Source: DASQZT01 sp963728965
GTDB lineage: Bacteria > Acidobacteriota > Terriglobia > Bryobacterales > Bryobacteraceae
Direction: 5' to 3'
NCBI GenBank assembly: GCA_963728965.1
Contig: CAVSMH010000006.1
Coordinates: forward strand, 1,364,001-1,428,000
Length of the DNA: 64,000 bases
The translations under genes were made by a program, and so were the position numbers. Positions 44,224-53,137 of this stretch are shown in pieces (position 1 is the first letter of the stretch; every line of letters begins with the position of its first letter). The notes below the pieces were generated by a model, which worked only from the letters and a program-made list of their open reading frames with translations, did no database searches and was not told the origin of the DNA.

Positions 44224-45078
44224 ATGGCCTTCTGCACCCGATGTGGATCTCAAATCCCGGAGGGCTCGCGCTTTTGCAGCACGTGCGGGCAGTCCGTTAC
44301 GGCCGCCGCGGCGCCGGCGAGCGCCCCCACCGAGCCGCTGGACTATACCATTCAAGGAGACAACCTCCAGGTGGCGCGCGTGCGCCTGAAGCCCGGCCAG
44401 GAATTGTACGCCGAGGCCGGCAAAATGGTCTACAAGACCGCGAATGTCTTCTGGGAAACGCGCATGAGCGGCGCCACGCTGAGCGAGAAGATCCTGGGCG
44501 CGCTCCGGCGCACCATCTCCGGCGAATCGCTGTTCCTTACCTACTTCCGCGCCGACAGCCTCGGTGAAGCCGGGTTCGCGGGCAGCTACCCTGGACGCAT
44601 TCAGGTGTTCGACCTGCCGGCCGGCCGTTCCATCCTGGCGCAGCGCGATGCGTTTCTGTTCGCGCAGAGCTCGGTGCAATTCGGCGTGGCACTGGTGAAG
44701 AAACTGGGAGCCGGCTTCTTCGGCGGCGAGGGTTTCATCCTGGAGAAGTTCACCGGGCCGGGCGCGGTGTTCATTCACGCCGGGGGCGACTTTGTGGAAT
44801 TCGATCTGGCGGCGGGCCAGGTGCTCCAGGTGGACACCGGCTGCATCGTCGCCTTCGATGAGACGGTGGATTACGACATTCAATTGGCCGGCGGCATCAA
44901 AACCGCCCTGTTCGGCGGCGAGGGACTATTCCTGGCAACCCTCACCGGGCCCGGCCGGGTCGTAATCCAGAGCATGACGCTTCAGAAGATGCGGCGGGAA
45001 CTCGCGCCCTCCCGCACCGGCGGCGATGAGCAGGGGCCGCTCGGCGCGCTGGGCGGAATCCTGCGCTCCAACGATTAG
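44224..45078 (+). CDS. AIM24/TIGR00266 family protein with N-terminal zinc ribbon
   Basis: A 284-residue protein. Residues 4-23 are a zinc ribbon (CTRCGSQIPEGSRFCSTCG). A short Ala/Pro linker leads to the AIM24 beta-roll domain (LKPGQELYAEAGKMVYKTANV, IQVFDLPAGRSILAQRDAFLF, GGEGLFLATLTGPGRV). The family's biochemical function is unknown in bacteria; the yeast namesake affects mitochondrial organisation. It starts 73 bases from the divergent metalloprotease gene. No signal peptide, so cytosolic. Confidence 0.88.
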   Translation: MAFCTRCGSQIPEGSRFCSTCGQSVTAAAAPASAPTEPLDYTIQGDNLQVARVRLKPGQELYAEAGKMVYKTANVFWETRMSGATLSEKILGALRRTISGESLFLTYFRADSLGEAGFAGSYPGRIQVFDLPAGRSILAQRDAFLFAQSSVQFGVALVKKLGAGFFGGEGFILEKFTGPGAVFIHAGGDFVEFDLAAGQVLQVDTGCIVAFDETVDYDIQLAGGIKTALFGGEGLFLATLTGPGRVVIQSMTLQKMRRELAPSRTGGDEQGPLGALGGILRSND

Positions 45079-45169
45079 CAGCCGGCAGGCCGTACCGGTC
45101 GTCCGCCCAGCCGGCGAGGCAGGGGTCCAACCGTTCGTATGTTCCGCCCGTGTGCCCTATCCTGTGGTT

Positions 45170-46264
45170 ATGCACATCTCCGAAATCGATACTCCGGCGC
45201 TGATCGTCGATCTCGACATTCTCGAGCGCAATCTGGCGCGCGTCGGCGACTACAGCCGCAGCCACGGTCTGCGCCTCCGTCCCCACACGAAGACGCACAA
45301 GTCTCCGCGAATCGGGCAGCGGCAACTCGCCTCGGGCGCCGCCGGGCTGACGGTGGCCAAGGTTTCGGAGGCCGAAGTGATGCTGGCGGCCGAACCCGCC
45401 GATATGCTGGTGGCCTTTCCCATCGTCGGCCGCACCAAGCTCGAACGCCTGGCAGGGGTGGCGCGCCGCACCCGTGTCACGGTGGCGCTCGACAGCGAGT
45501 TTGCCGCCCGACAGCTTTCGGAAGCAGCGGGGGCCGCCCGGGTGGAAATCGGCGTCCTCGCCGAGGTTGATGTGGGCCTGGGGCGGGTAGGGGTAAGCCC
45601 GGGACAGCCTCTCCTGAACCTCGCCCGCATCATCTGCATGCTGCCCCACCTCCGGTTTGAAGGCATCACGTTCTACCCGGGCCAGGTCAAGAGCCTGGAT
45701 GAAGCCGGCCTGCGCCAACTGGCCGAGGTAAGCACACTGCTGGAGAACATTCTGGCGGACTTCCGGGCCGCTGGCATCGCCGTGCCGATCGTCAGTGGTG
45801 GCTCCACCCCTACCCTGTTCCACTCCCACGAGGTACGCGGGCTGACCGAGATCCGCCCCGGAACCTACGTCTACAACGACATCAATACGGTCCGCAGCGG
45901 CGCCTGCGGGCTCGAAGACTGCGCCGCGGCGGTGCTGGCCACGGTGGTATCCACGGCTCGACCGGGACAGATGATTGTCGATGGCGGCTCGAAGACGTTC
46001 TCTTCGGACCGCCTGTCCAACTCCACGGAGGTGACGTTCGGCCGCCTGGTGGAAGCCCCCGGCGCCCGGTTCCACAAGATGAACGAGGAGCACGGCTTCA
46101 TCGACCTGCACGATGCCGGACGCGCCTTCGCCATCGGCGACCGGGTGCGCATCATCCCCAACCACATCTGCGTGGCGGTGAATCTCCACGAGCAGATGTA
46201 TGGGCTGCGCGGCGACACGGTGGAGGAGGTCTGGCGCGTGGAAGGGCGCGGCAAACTGCAATAG
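45170..46264 (+). CDS. D-threonine aldolase/D-serine dehydratase-like PLP enzyme (alanine racemase fold)
   Basis: A 364-residue fold-type III PLP enzyme. The start HISEIDTPALIVDLDILERN is the family N-terminus. The PLP lysine lies in RLRPHTKTHKSP, and the C-terminal metal site in IIPNHICVAVNLHE, as in D-threonine aldolase and eukaryotic-type D-serine dehydratase. It cleaves or dehydrates a D-3-hydroxy-amino acid; which one cannot be said. The start was set at the ATG at 45170; the frame is open upstream without conservation. It converges on the prepilin peptidase gene with four bases between stops. Confidence 0.87.
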   Translation: MHISEIDTPALIVDLDILERNLARVGDYSRSHGLRLRPHTKTHKSPRIGQRQLASGAAGLTVAKVSEAEVMLAAEPADMLVAFPIVGRTKLERLAGVARRTRVTVALDSEFAARQLSEAAGAARVEIGVLAEVDVGLGRVGVSPGQPLLNLARIICMLPHLRFEGITFYPGQVKSLDEAGLRQLAEVSTLLENILADFRAAGIAVPIVSGGSTPTLFHSHEVRGLTEIRPGTYVYNDINTVRSGACGLEDCAAAVLATVVSTARPGQMIVDGGSKTFSSDRLSNSTEVTFGRLVEAPGARFHKMNEEHGFIDLHDAGRAFAIGDRVRIIPNHICVAVNLHEQMYGLRGDTVEEVWRVEGRGKLQ

Positions 46265-46268
46265 CGCG

Positions 46269-47078
46269 CTAGATCCCGAAGAAGCGCTGGCCCGCGATCG
46301 CGATGGCCAGCCCGGCGGTGCCCAGAAACGTGCCGAACGGCAGCGGGTACGTGGCCGGATCCTTGCCCGTCGCTTTGATGTAGCCGTACCCCAGCACAGA
46401 GCCGGCCACCGAGCCCAGGATCAGGGTCATCAGCGCGCCGCGCAACCCGAGGAAACTGCCCACCATCGCGATGAGCTTGACGTCCCCGAAGCCGAGCCCT
46501 TCCCGATGGCGGACTTTCTCGTAGAGCCAGCCGCCAAACCACAGGAAGAAGGCCGGCAGCAGGGCCCCAAACGCGGATTCGGCCAGCCATTGCCAGCGCC
46601 CCTTCAGGTCCAGGCCGCCGATCCACAGAATGGCGCTCGCCGTGACGTCCGGAACCGGAACGAACAGCGCAAACACCAGCCCGATGGCGATTCCGCCCTT
46701 GGTCAGCTCGTCGGGAAGGAGCCGCTTTTCCAGGTCGCAGAAAACCAGCGCCAGCAGAATCGAGCTGAACACACACATCTTGATGGCGACACCGGTGAGC
46801 CCCAGCGCCCATACGAAGAAGAAGTAGAGCAGCCCGGTGAGCAGTTCCACCGCCGGATAACGCGCCGAAATCGGCCTTCCGCACTGCCGGCACCGGCCGC
46901 GCAGCAGCAGATAGCTGAGCAGCGGGATATTGTCGTACCACGGCAGCATCCGGCGGCAGCGCACACAATGCGAGCGGGGCCTGACCACCGAACGGCCGCG
47001 CGGCCAGCGATGGATGCAGACGTTGAGAAAGCTGCCGATGAGCAGACCGAACATCAGCGCCAGAATGGCATCAATCAC
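46269..47078 (-). CDS. pilD: Prepilin peptidase (A24, type IV leader peptidase)
   Basis: A 269-residue membrane protease/methylase that trims type IV pilin and type II secretion pseudopilin leaders. It starts at GTG in a GTGA overlap with the glycosyltransferase stop. The cytoplasmic zinc site has two CxxC pairs (CVRCRRMLPWYDNIPLLSY and GRCRQCGRPISARYP). The catalytic aspartates are in VFCDLEKRLLPDELT and GLGFGDVKLI. Eight or so membrane helices follow the N-terminal GSFLNVCIHRWPRG. It is the last gene of a five-gene minus-strand set. Confidence 0.94.
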   Translation of the reverse strand: MIDAILALMFGLLIGSFLNVCIHRWPRGRSVVRPRSHCVRCRRMLPWYDNIPLLSYLLLRGRCRQCGRPISARYPAVELLTGLLYFFFVWALGLTGVAIKMCVFSSILLALVFCDLEKRLLPDELTKGGIAIGLVFALFVPVPDVTASAILWIGGLDLKGRWQWLAESAFGALLPAFFLWFGGWLYEKVRHREGLGFGDVKLIAMVGSFLGLRGALMTLILGSVAGSVLGYGYIKATGKDPATYPLPFGTFLGTAGLAIAIAGQRFFGI

Positions 47079-47940
47079 GGGACTACCTTACGGTAAACCT
47101 CCATGGTACGGCGGACCATGTTGTCGATGGTGAACCGTTGCTCGATGGTGCGGCGGGCCGCCTGGCCTAGCAGCCGCGCCCGGCCGGGGTCGGCCAGCAG
47201 TTGGCGGAGGGCATCGGCGACGGCTTCGGCCGAGTTTTCCACCAGCAACCCGTTCTCGCCGTGGCGGATGGCCTCGGGGAGCCCGCCCACGCGGCTGGCG
47301 ATCACGGCGGCACCCGCCGACATGGCCAGCAGAGCGCCCGAGCCGAGCCCTTCGCACGTAGTAAGGTAAACGAAAATCGCCGTTCCCGCAAGCTCGAATG
47401 CGGGGTCCGTCGCTACGGTGAGTTCGACACCGGCCAGGCGCGCCGCCTCTATCGCCAGCGTCTTGCCCTTGACGGCCGCCAGCACGCCGTCCCCCGGTTT
47501 CAGCGGCAGCAGCGGGACGCCGTCATACACGACATCGATTGCTTCCGGCCGCACGCCACCCGACGCCAGCACCGATTTCACGAACTCCGAGACCGCGATG
47601 TAGTGCCGCGCCCGGCGATATTTCCAGCGCGACCGCACCGGAAAGGCGACCCTGCGCGAGACCACGAGGCGGTTCGCGCCGAGCGAACGCTCCGACCGTG
47701 TGGCTCCGCGCATCATGGGCATGAATCAGGTCGTGCCGCCGGGCGAGGGCCGCGGCACGCCGCCAGCCAAACGCCGCCACAGCGATTCCGCGTTTCCGCG
47801 CGGCATCGAACAGGGGGGTACCCGCGCGAGCCAGCAGGGTAGACTCGATTCCCTGCGCCGGCCAGCCCTTCGATGAGCCGCAAGACCTGCCACTGGCCGC
47901 CTCCCATCTGCCTGCCGGAATCGAGCTGTAAAATGCGCAT
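47075..47940 (-). pseudogene. Glycosyltransferase family 4, two one-base insertions
   Basis: A complete GT4-like protein of about 288 residues can be rebuilt. It starts MRILQLDSGRQMGGGQWQVLR. Skipping one C of the CCC at 47851-47853 continues as ESTLLARAGTPLFDAARKRGI and ARRHDLIHAHDARSHT. Skipping one base in 47667-47676 continues as LVVSRRVAFPVR, then HYIAVSEFVKSVLASGGV and the donor-binding GSGALLAMSAGAAVIASRVGGLPE. Both shifts are +1 at short G/C runs, as expected for sequencing error or recent decay. It sits between a GT2 gene and pilD in one operon, so its product probably worked on the same surface glycan as GT2. Confidence 0.75.
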
Positions 47941-47955
47941 CGCTTCGCCCGCCGC

Positions 47956-48693
47956 TCAGCTCATGATCCGGGCCTTCGAATACTTCAGGAAGGTATAGAA
48001 CGACGCCATGTAGGCGATGATCAGACCTTCGAGCCCATCCAGAAAGCCTCGCTGGATCACGTACGTCTTCACGAAGGTCCATGCCGGGTCCACGATCATG
48101 CGCGAAAGCGGCACCCGCAACTGGCGCGCGGCCAGTTCCTGCGCGGCCAGGGTGGTGTAGCGGTCCAGCGTCTTCAGGTGCTCGGAAAGCGAATCGCACG
48201 TGAAGTGGAGCAGGTTGCTGTCCAGATGCCCCACCCGGCCTTCCACCTGCACGGCCTCGTGCACAAAGCCGCCCACCCACTGCGCCTTGCGGCGGTCGTA
48301 GAGCCGCACTTTGCGGTCCGGATACCAGCCCGAGTGCAGGATCCAGCGTCCCAGGTAGCGCGCCAGGCGCGGCATGGTGTACGCGTCGTAACGCGGTCCC
48401 GTCTTCTTCAGGTTGAGAATCTCGCTTTCCAGGGCTTCGCTCAACGCTTCGTCGGCATCGAGCGACAGGATCCAGTCGTTGGAGGCCTGCTCCGCCGCCC
48501 AGTTCTTCTGGCCGGCATAGCCGCGCCACCCGGCTTCAATCACCCGCGCCCCGAGTTTCCGGGCCAGTTCGACGGTGCGGTCCACCGAACCGCTGTCCAG
48601 AATCAGGATTTCATCGGAGCAGCGCAGGCTTTCAATCGCCCGCGCGATGTTCCGCTCCTCGTCGAGCGTGATGATCGTCGCCGTAATCTTCAT
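47956..48693 (-). CDS. Glycosyltransferase family 2 (WaaE/KdtX-like)
   Basis: A 245-residue GT-A enzyme. The N-terminus TATIITLDEERNIARAIESL and the DxD-like site SLDADEALSE are typical; the family resembles LPS-core beta-1,4-glucosyltransferases (YAGQKNWAAEQASNDWIL). The C-terminus carries a basic hydrophobic helix that may tie it to the inner membrane. It starts three bases after the M50 protease stop, within the minus-strand operon. Confidence 0.92.
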   Translation of the reverse strand: MKITATIITLDEERNIARAIESLRCSDEILILDSGSVDRTVELARKLGARVIEAGWRGYAGQKNWAAEQASNDWILSLDADEALSEALESEILNLKKTGPRYDAYTMPRLARYLGRWILHSGWYPDRKVRLYDRRKAQWVGGFVHEAVQVEGRVGHLDSNLLHFTCDSLSEHLKTLDRYTTLAAQELAARQLRVPLSRMIVDPAWTFVKTYVIQRGFLDGLEGLIIAYMASFYTFLKYSKARIMS

Positions 48694-48696
48694 GGC

Positions 48697-49662
48697 TCAT
48701 AGGCCGCCGGCGCTGATGGGATCGTAGATAAAACAGAGAATGAAAATCAGCAGGGCAATCCACCCCAGGGTCCGCCGGCCGCCGCCGACGGTGGTTGGAT
48801 CGTCAATTACCGGGTGGCGGCGGCCCAGCCACAGCAGCAGCACCGCCCACAGAATCCAGCCGTACCAGAATTTGCCCAGAGGCAAAAGCAGGATGCACAG
48901 GACCTTCGAAATGGTCTTGTGGTAGCGCGGGAAGAACGAATATACCAGGTGGCCGCCATCGAGCTGGCCGATGGGCAGCAGGTTGAGAGATGTCGCGAAC
49001 ATCCCCACCCACGCCGCGCGCGCCACCGGATGCAGATAGATATCGGCCGATCGCGTACCGGGAAAGATCGCCTGTTCGAAGAGCCACTGGAGCAGGGGCA
49101 CTCCGAAATGCATGCTGCCCTGGTGCACGATGCCCGGAATCACCTTCGAAAACGCCAGCCCGATGGAGAGTGCGGGCAGCAGGAACACAAATCCAGCCAA
49201 CGGACCCGAGATGCCGATATCGAAGAGCACCCGCTTGCTGTAGATGGGCGACCGGACGCGGATGAAGGCCCCAAACGTTCCCAGGACCGGCGACGGCATG
49301 AAATACGGCAAACTGGAATCCACGCGGTGATACATGGCGGCCAGGTAGTGGCCGAATTCGTGCGCCAGCAGGATGGCCAGCAGCGTCAGCGAAAAGGGCA
49401 GCCCCTGCCAGAGCAACATCGGATGGCGCCAGAACGACCGGTACATATTGAAGCTGCTGTCGATATCGAACGGCACGTTGCGCTCGAAGGCGATCTGCAT
49501 GGCGGCCCCCACCAGCGTCGTGGTGAACAGCGTCAGCACCAGCAGCAGGCAGTGCAACCAGATGCGCTCCCGCGCCAGCACCCCCGGCAGCGCCAGGGGC
49601 TCGTCGGCGCCGGGACCGGCGTACAGAGGATAGGAAGCAGGAGAGAATTCCCGAGAGGACAC
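48697..49662 (-). CDS. Site-2-type membrane metalloprotease (M50)
   Basis: A 321-residue polytopic protein with the zinc motif HEFGH in LLAHEFGHYLAAMYH and the second-site block LLPIGQLDGGHLVYS. It lacks a PDZ domain. Such proteases cleave membrane anchors, for instance of anti-sigma factors; the substrate is unknown here. It lies 23 bases after the HU gene and directly upstream of GT2. Confidence 0.9.
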   Translation of the reverse strand: MSSREFSPASYPLYAGPGADEPLALPGVLARERIWLHCLLLVLTLFTTTLVGAAMQIAFERNVPFDIDSSFNMYRSFWRHPMLLWQGLPFSLTLLAILLAHEFGHYLAAMYHRVDSSLPYFMPSPVLGTFGAFIRVRSPIYSKRVLFDIGISGPLAGFVFLLPALSIGLAFSKVIPGIVHQGSMHFGVPLLQWLFEQAIFPGTRSADIYLHPVARAAWVGMFATSLNLLPIGQLDGGHLVYSFFPRYHKTISKVLCILLLPLGKFWYGWILWAVLLLWLGRRHPVIDDPTTVGGGRRTLGWIALLIFILCFIYDPISAGGL

Positions 49663-49685
49663 TTTGGCTCGCCGCGTGCAGCGGT

Positions 49686-49955
49686 TTACTGCAGCGTCTG
49701 TAACTCCTTGCCGGGCTTGAATCGCACGGCCTTTCCGGGCGGTATTGAGACTTCGGCGCCGGTGCGCGGATTGCGCCCGATGCCGGTTTTGCGAGGCTTC
49801 ACGTTAAAGACCCCGAAACCGCGGAGCTCGATGCGGTCCCCTTGTTCGAGCGCCTTCTTCATGGATTCAAAAACGGTTTCCACCGCCATTTCAGCCTTGG
49901 TCTTGGTGATGCCGGTCCGGTTCACAACTTCGTTGATGATATCGAGCTTAATCAA
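49686..49955 (-). CDS. HU/IHF-family DNA-binding protein
   Basis: An 89-residue nucleoid protein with the helices KLDIINEVVNRTGITKTKAEMAVETVF and the arm GFGVFNVKPRKTGIGRNPRTG. The fit is closer to IHF-type proteins (GIGRNPRTG) than the first HU gene. It heads the minus-strand set M50-GT2-GT4-pilD with short gaps. It is divergent from the flavin reductase gene. Confidence 0.94.
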   Translation of the reverse strand: MIKLDIINEVVNRTGITKTKAEMAVETVFESMKKALEQGDRIELRGFGVFNVKPRKTGIGRNPRTGAEVSIPPGKAVRFKPGKELQTLQ

Positions 49956-50019
49956 AAGGCCTCCTTGTCATTCCGCGCACCGCCTCAGTCAACCAAATGA
50001 TAAGATTGAATTTATACTC

Positions 50020-50523
50020 ATGTCAAGCAAGGGACCTGCCGGGCGGCTGGAGCCCGTAGCGAGCGAGGAATTCCGGCGCGCCTGCGGACGGTTCGCCACG
50101 GGCGTCACGGTGGCGGGCGTGCTGGACGGCGCAGGCACCCCGCACGGCCTCACCGTCAGCTCGTTCACTTCGGTTTCTCTCGAGCCCCCGCTCGCGCTGA
50201 TCTGCCTGGGGCATGCGGTCACATCGATCGACGTTTTTCGCGAGTCGCCCTACTTTGCCATCAACGTGCTGGCGGAGCACCAGCGCGAGCTTTCCGACCG
50301 GTTTGCCACCAAAGGGTTCGACCGCTTTGACGGGCTTGCCTGGGAACGGGGAGAACACGGCGTGCCGCTGCTGGCCGATGCCCTGGCCGCCATGGAATTT
50401 GCGGTCGTGCGGCGAGTGGCCGCCGGCGATCACGATATTTTTATTGGGCAGATGGTGCGGGCCCGCGTCGCCGAGGGTGACCCGCTGATCTATTTTGCCA
50501 GCCAGTACCGGGGTTTGAGATGA
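50020..50523 (+). CDS. Flavin reductase family protein
   Basis: A 167-residue FMN-binding split-barrel protein (FRRACGRFATGVTVAGVLDG, SFTSVSLEPPLALICLG, SPYFAINVLAEHQRELSDRFA). These enzymes reduce free flavin with NAD(P)H for a partner monooxygenase or act as flavoproteins themselves. Start ATG at 50020. Its stop overlaps the kbl start (ATGA). The partner enzyme is not seen. Confidence 0.92.
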   Translation: MSSKGPAGRLEPVASEEFRRACGRFATGVTVAGVLDGAGTPHGLTVSSFTSVSLEPPLALICLGHAVTSIDVFRESPYFAINVLAEHQRELSDRFATKGFDRFDGLAWERGEHGVPLLADALAAMEFAVVRRVAAGDHDIFIGQMVRARVAEGDPLIYFASQYRGLR

Positions 50524-51704
50524 GCCAACCACTTGGATTTCTTCACGATCAACTGGACCAGTGGCGTCGCGAGGGCACTTACCAGCGGCTGCGCGTTTTG
50601 GAATCGGCGAGTGCCGCCGAATCGCGCTTCGACGGCCAGGACGTCATCAATCTCGCTTCCAACAACTATCTCGGGCTTACTACCCACCCCAAGCTCCGTG
50701 AGGCGGCCATCGATGCAGTCAACAAGTACGGCGTGGGGTCCGGGGCGGTGCGCACCATTTCGGGCACGATGCGGCTCCACATGCAACTGGAGGAACGCAT
50801 TGCGCGCTTCAAAGACGTGGAGGCCTGCGTGGTCTTCCAATCCGGGTTCGCCGCCAACGCAGGCACGGTGGCGGCCATCCTGACGCCGGACGACCACATC
50901 GTTTCCGACGAATTGAACCACGCCAGCATCATTGACGGGTGCCGCCTTTCGAAGGCTAAAATCCATGTCTTCCCCCATAAGGACGTGGCGGCGGCGGAGC
51001 GGATTCTGGGGGACCTGGACGGGGCTCCGGGCCGCAAACTGTTGGTCTCCGACGGGGTATTCTCGATGGACGGCGACATCGGCGCGCTGCCCGGGCTGGC
51101 CGAAGCCGCGGAAAAGCACGGCGCCATCATGATGGTGGACGACGCGCACGCCTCCGGGGTGTTGGGGCGCGACGGGCGCGGCACCATCGACCACTTTGGG
51201 CTGCACGGCCGGGTGCAGATCCAGGTAGGCACGCTCTCCAAGGCGATCGGCGTACTGGGCGGCTACGTTTGCGGAAGCCGGGAGCTGATCGAGTTCCTCT
51301 ATCATCGCGCGCGGCCGTTCCTGTTTTCGACCTCCCATCCACCGGCGGTGGCGGCGGCCTGCCTGGCGGCGTTTGACGTGCTCGAGCAGGAGCCGGAGCG
51401 CATCCGGAACCTCTGGGACAATACCCGGTACTTCAAGGCGGGGCTGAAGGCGGCGGGCTTCGAGACCGGAATCAGCGAGACGCCGATCACGCCGGTGATC
51501 GTAGGCGAGGCGAAGACGGCCCACCAGCTTTCGCGCGAGCTGTTCGAAGGCGGCGTGCTGGCCACGGGTATCGGCTTCCCCACCGTTCCCAAGGGAAAGG
51601 CCCGGGTACGCACGATCGTGACCGCCACGCACACGCGCGACGAGCTCGACCGGGCGCTCCAGGTGTTCTCCGCCGTGGGCAAGCACATGGGACTGATCGG
51701 CTGA
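50520..51704 (+). CDS. kbl: Glycine C-acetyltransferase (2-amino-3-ketobutyrate CoA ligase) or close AOS-family enzyme
   Basis: A 394-residue alpha-oxoamine synthase. The substrate loop INLASNNYLGLTTHPKLR, the DELNHASIIDGCRLS block, MMVDDAHASGVLG, and the PLP lysine in TLSKAIGVLGGYV are typical of Kbl. It joins acetyl-CoA and glycine to 2-amino-3-oxobutyrate or runs in reverse in threonine breakdown. A threonine dehydrogenase is not adjacent, so a related AOS (for instance, BioF-like) role cannot be excluded, but length and motifs favour Kbl. The ATGA overlap couples it to the flavin reductase gene. Confidence 0.88.
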   Translation: MSQPLGFLHDQLDQWRREGTYQRLRVLESASAAESRFDGQDVINLASNNYLGLTTHPKLREAAIDAVNKYGVGSGAVRTISGTMRLHMQLEERIARFKDVEACVVFQSGFAANAGTVAAILTPDDHIVSDELNHASIIDGCRLSKAKIHVFPHKDVAAAERILGDLDGAPGRKLLVSDGVFSMDGDIGALPGLAEAAEKHGAIMMVDDAHASGVLGRDGRGTIDHFGLHGRVQIQVGTLSKAIGVLGGYVCGSRELIEFLYHRARPFLFSTSHPPAVAAACLAAFDVLEQEPERIRNLWDNTRYFKAGLKAAGFETGISETPITPVIVGEAKTAHQLSRELFEGGVLATGIGFPTVPKGKARVRTIVTATHTRDELDRALQVFSAVGKHMGLIG

Positions 51705-51713
51705 GCTCGCCCG

Positions 51714-51780
51714 CCCGGCGCCGCCGGTGGTGAATTCGACCGATTGATGGTGATGCGGGCACGCTGGTCCCGGCGCCGGG
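51714..51780. terminator. Inverted repeat between convergent kbl and MFS genes
   Basis: Ten-base arms CCCGGCGCCG (51714-51723) and CGGCGCCGGG (51771-51780) enclose 47 bases. The gap separates two converging genes, so a two-way terminator is plausible, but the loop is long and there is no T-tract. The second arm is itself almost palindromic. Confidence 0.3.
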
Positions 51781-51785
51781 ATCGG

Positions 51786-53093
51786 CTAATGGGGGCGCTC
51801 CAGGCGACCGCCTTCGCGGCGATCGGCCCGCAACAGCAGGAGCGAGAAGATCAGTCCGCACCCTCCCAGCGCGGCGAACATGATCTGGCTCGCCGTGTAG
51901 CCGTGGGTGGCATCCCGCAGCGAACCATTGGCATATGGGAAGGCGAACAGGCCGAGATTCTGGATGGCGGTCATCAAACCGAACGCCGTGCCCACCCGCC
52001 GCTCATCCACAATCAGCGGCACGCACGGCCAGATGCAGGCCGGCACCAGCACGAACGCGGCACCGAGCAGCGTCATCGGGATCAACGGCTGAATGGAGGT
52101 GATTCCTAATAGCAGGTGCGCCGGAATCATCAGCAGCGAACCGATCACCATGAGCATGGCTCGTCGCCCGATGCGATCCGCCAGGTTCCCGGCGAACGGC
52201 GCCAGCACCATCGAGGCGGCGATGATGATGGAGGTCGTACCCTGCGCGGTGGTGAACATGTGGGTGAGGTTGTAGAACACGCCCGCGAAGAACCCGTGTC
52301 CCTCGGCGGATGCCATGGGCAGGCCCCACTTGTCATGGAAGAAATCGGTGGCGAGCGCGGTGAACGGGAAGATGGCGGAGTAGAAGGTGACGCAGATCAT
52401 GACCGCGTACCAGTAGGAGGGGCGGAACTTCCCGATGTCGCCCCAGGTGATCTTGTCGCCTGAGCCGGCTGCCGGAAGGTGCAGGATGGGCTCGGCGTGG
52501 CGATCCATGAGGGTGTAGATCCAGTTCGTAATCCAGCTCAGCACGCACAGGGCGGCGGCCACCCACAGCGCCCCACGATAACCCAGGCGGGACGATAACA
52601 GCTCCTCCGTATTGAAGGAGAAGAGCGTGCCGAGGCGGCTGACGGTAAGAGTGATGCCGAATGCCATGGCGAGTTCTTTGCCGGTGAACCACCGCGCGGT
52701 AATGGAACTCTGGGCGACGATCATGGATTCGGAGCCGATCCCGAACAGGATTCGGCCCAGGTACATGACGGGGAGGCTGGGCGCCGCGGCGACAAGCGCC
52801 GCTCCTACCACCACGAAGCTGGAACAGATGAGGCTGGCCGTGCGCACGCCGACCCGGTCGATCAGAACGCCCGCGATCAGGACCGCGACGATCGCCGCGA
52901 GGCTGTAAGCGGAGTACATGGCCGCGATCGAAGCGCGGTCGGTGTGAAACACCTGGATCAACGTGGTTTCGATGGCCCCCACGCTGTCGTAGGCGAAGTA
53001 ACTGCCGAACGCCATGAGCGCGGTGAATGTCAGCACAGTGAAACGATACGGCTTGCCGGCGGGATGAAAGATGCCGTGGTTGGCTTGCGTCAC
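51786..53093 (-). CDS. MFS transporter
   Basis: A 435-residue secondary carrier with twelve hydrophobic helices. The loop 2-3 motif AGVLIDRVGVRTASL and the later GNLADRIGRRAML are the MFS A-motifs. The sequence GRILFGIGSESMIVAQSSITARWFTGKELAMAFG resembles the MFSD1/lysosomal-type branch, which moves dipeptides in animals; substrate here is unassigned. Divergent from xthA with 44 bases between. Confidence 0.9.
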   Translation of the reverse strand: MTQANHGIFHPAGKPYRFTVLTFTALMAFGSYFAYDSVGAIETTLIQVFHTDRASIAAMYSAYSLAAIVAVLIAGVLIDRVGVRTASLICSSFVVVGAALVAAAPSLPVMYLGRILFGIGSESMIVAQSSITARWFTGKELAMAFGITLTVSRLGTLFSFNTEELLSSRLGYRGALWVAAALCVLSWITNWIYTLMDRHAEPILHLPAAGSGDKITWGDIGKFRPSYWYAVMICVTFYSAIFPFTALATDFFHDKWGLPMASAEGHGFFAGVFYNLTHMFTTAQGTTSIIIAASMVLAPFAGNLADRIGRRAMLMVIGSLLMIPAHLLLGITSIQPLIPMTLLGAAFVLVPACIWPCVPLIVDERRVGTAFGLMTAIQNLGLFAFPYANGSLRDATHGYTASQIMFAALGGCGLIFSLLLLRADRREGGRLERPH

Positions 53094-53137
53094 TCGAAAT
53101 TGAGGGTAGCACAGGCTTCGGCTACACTGTCTGTGCG

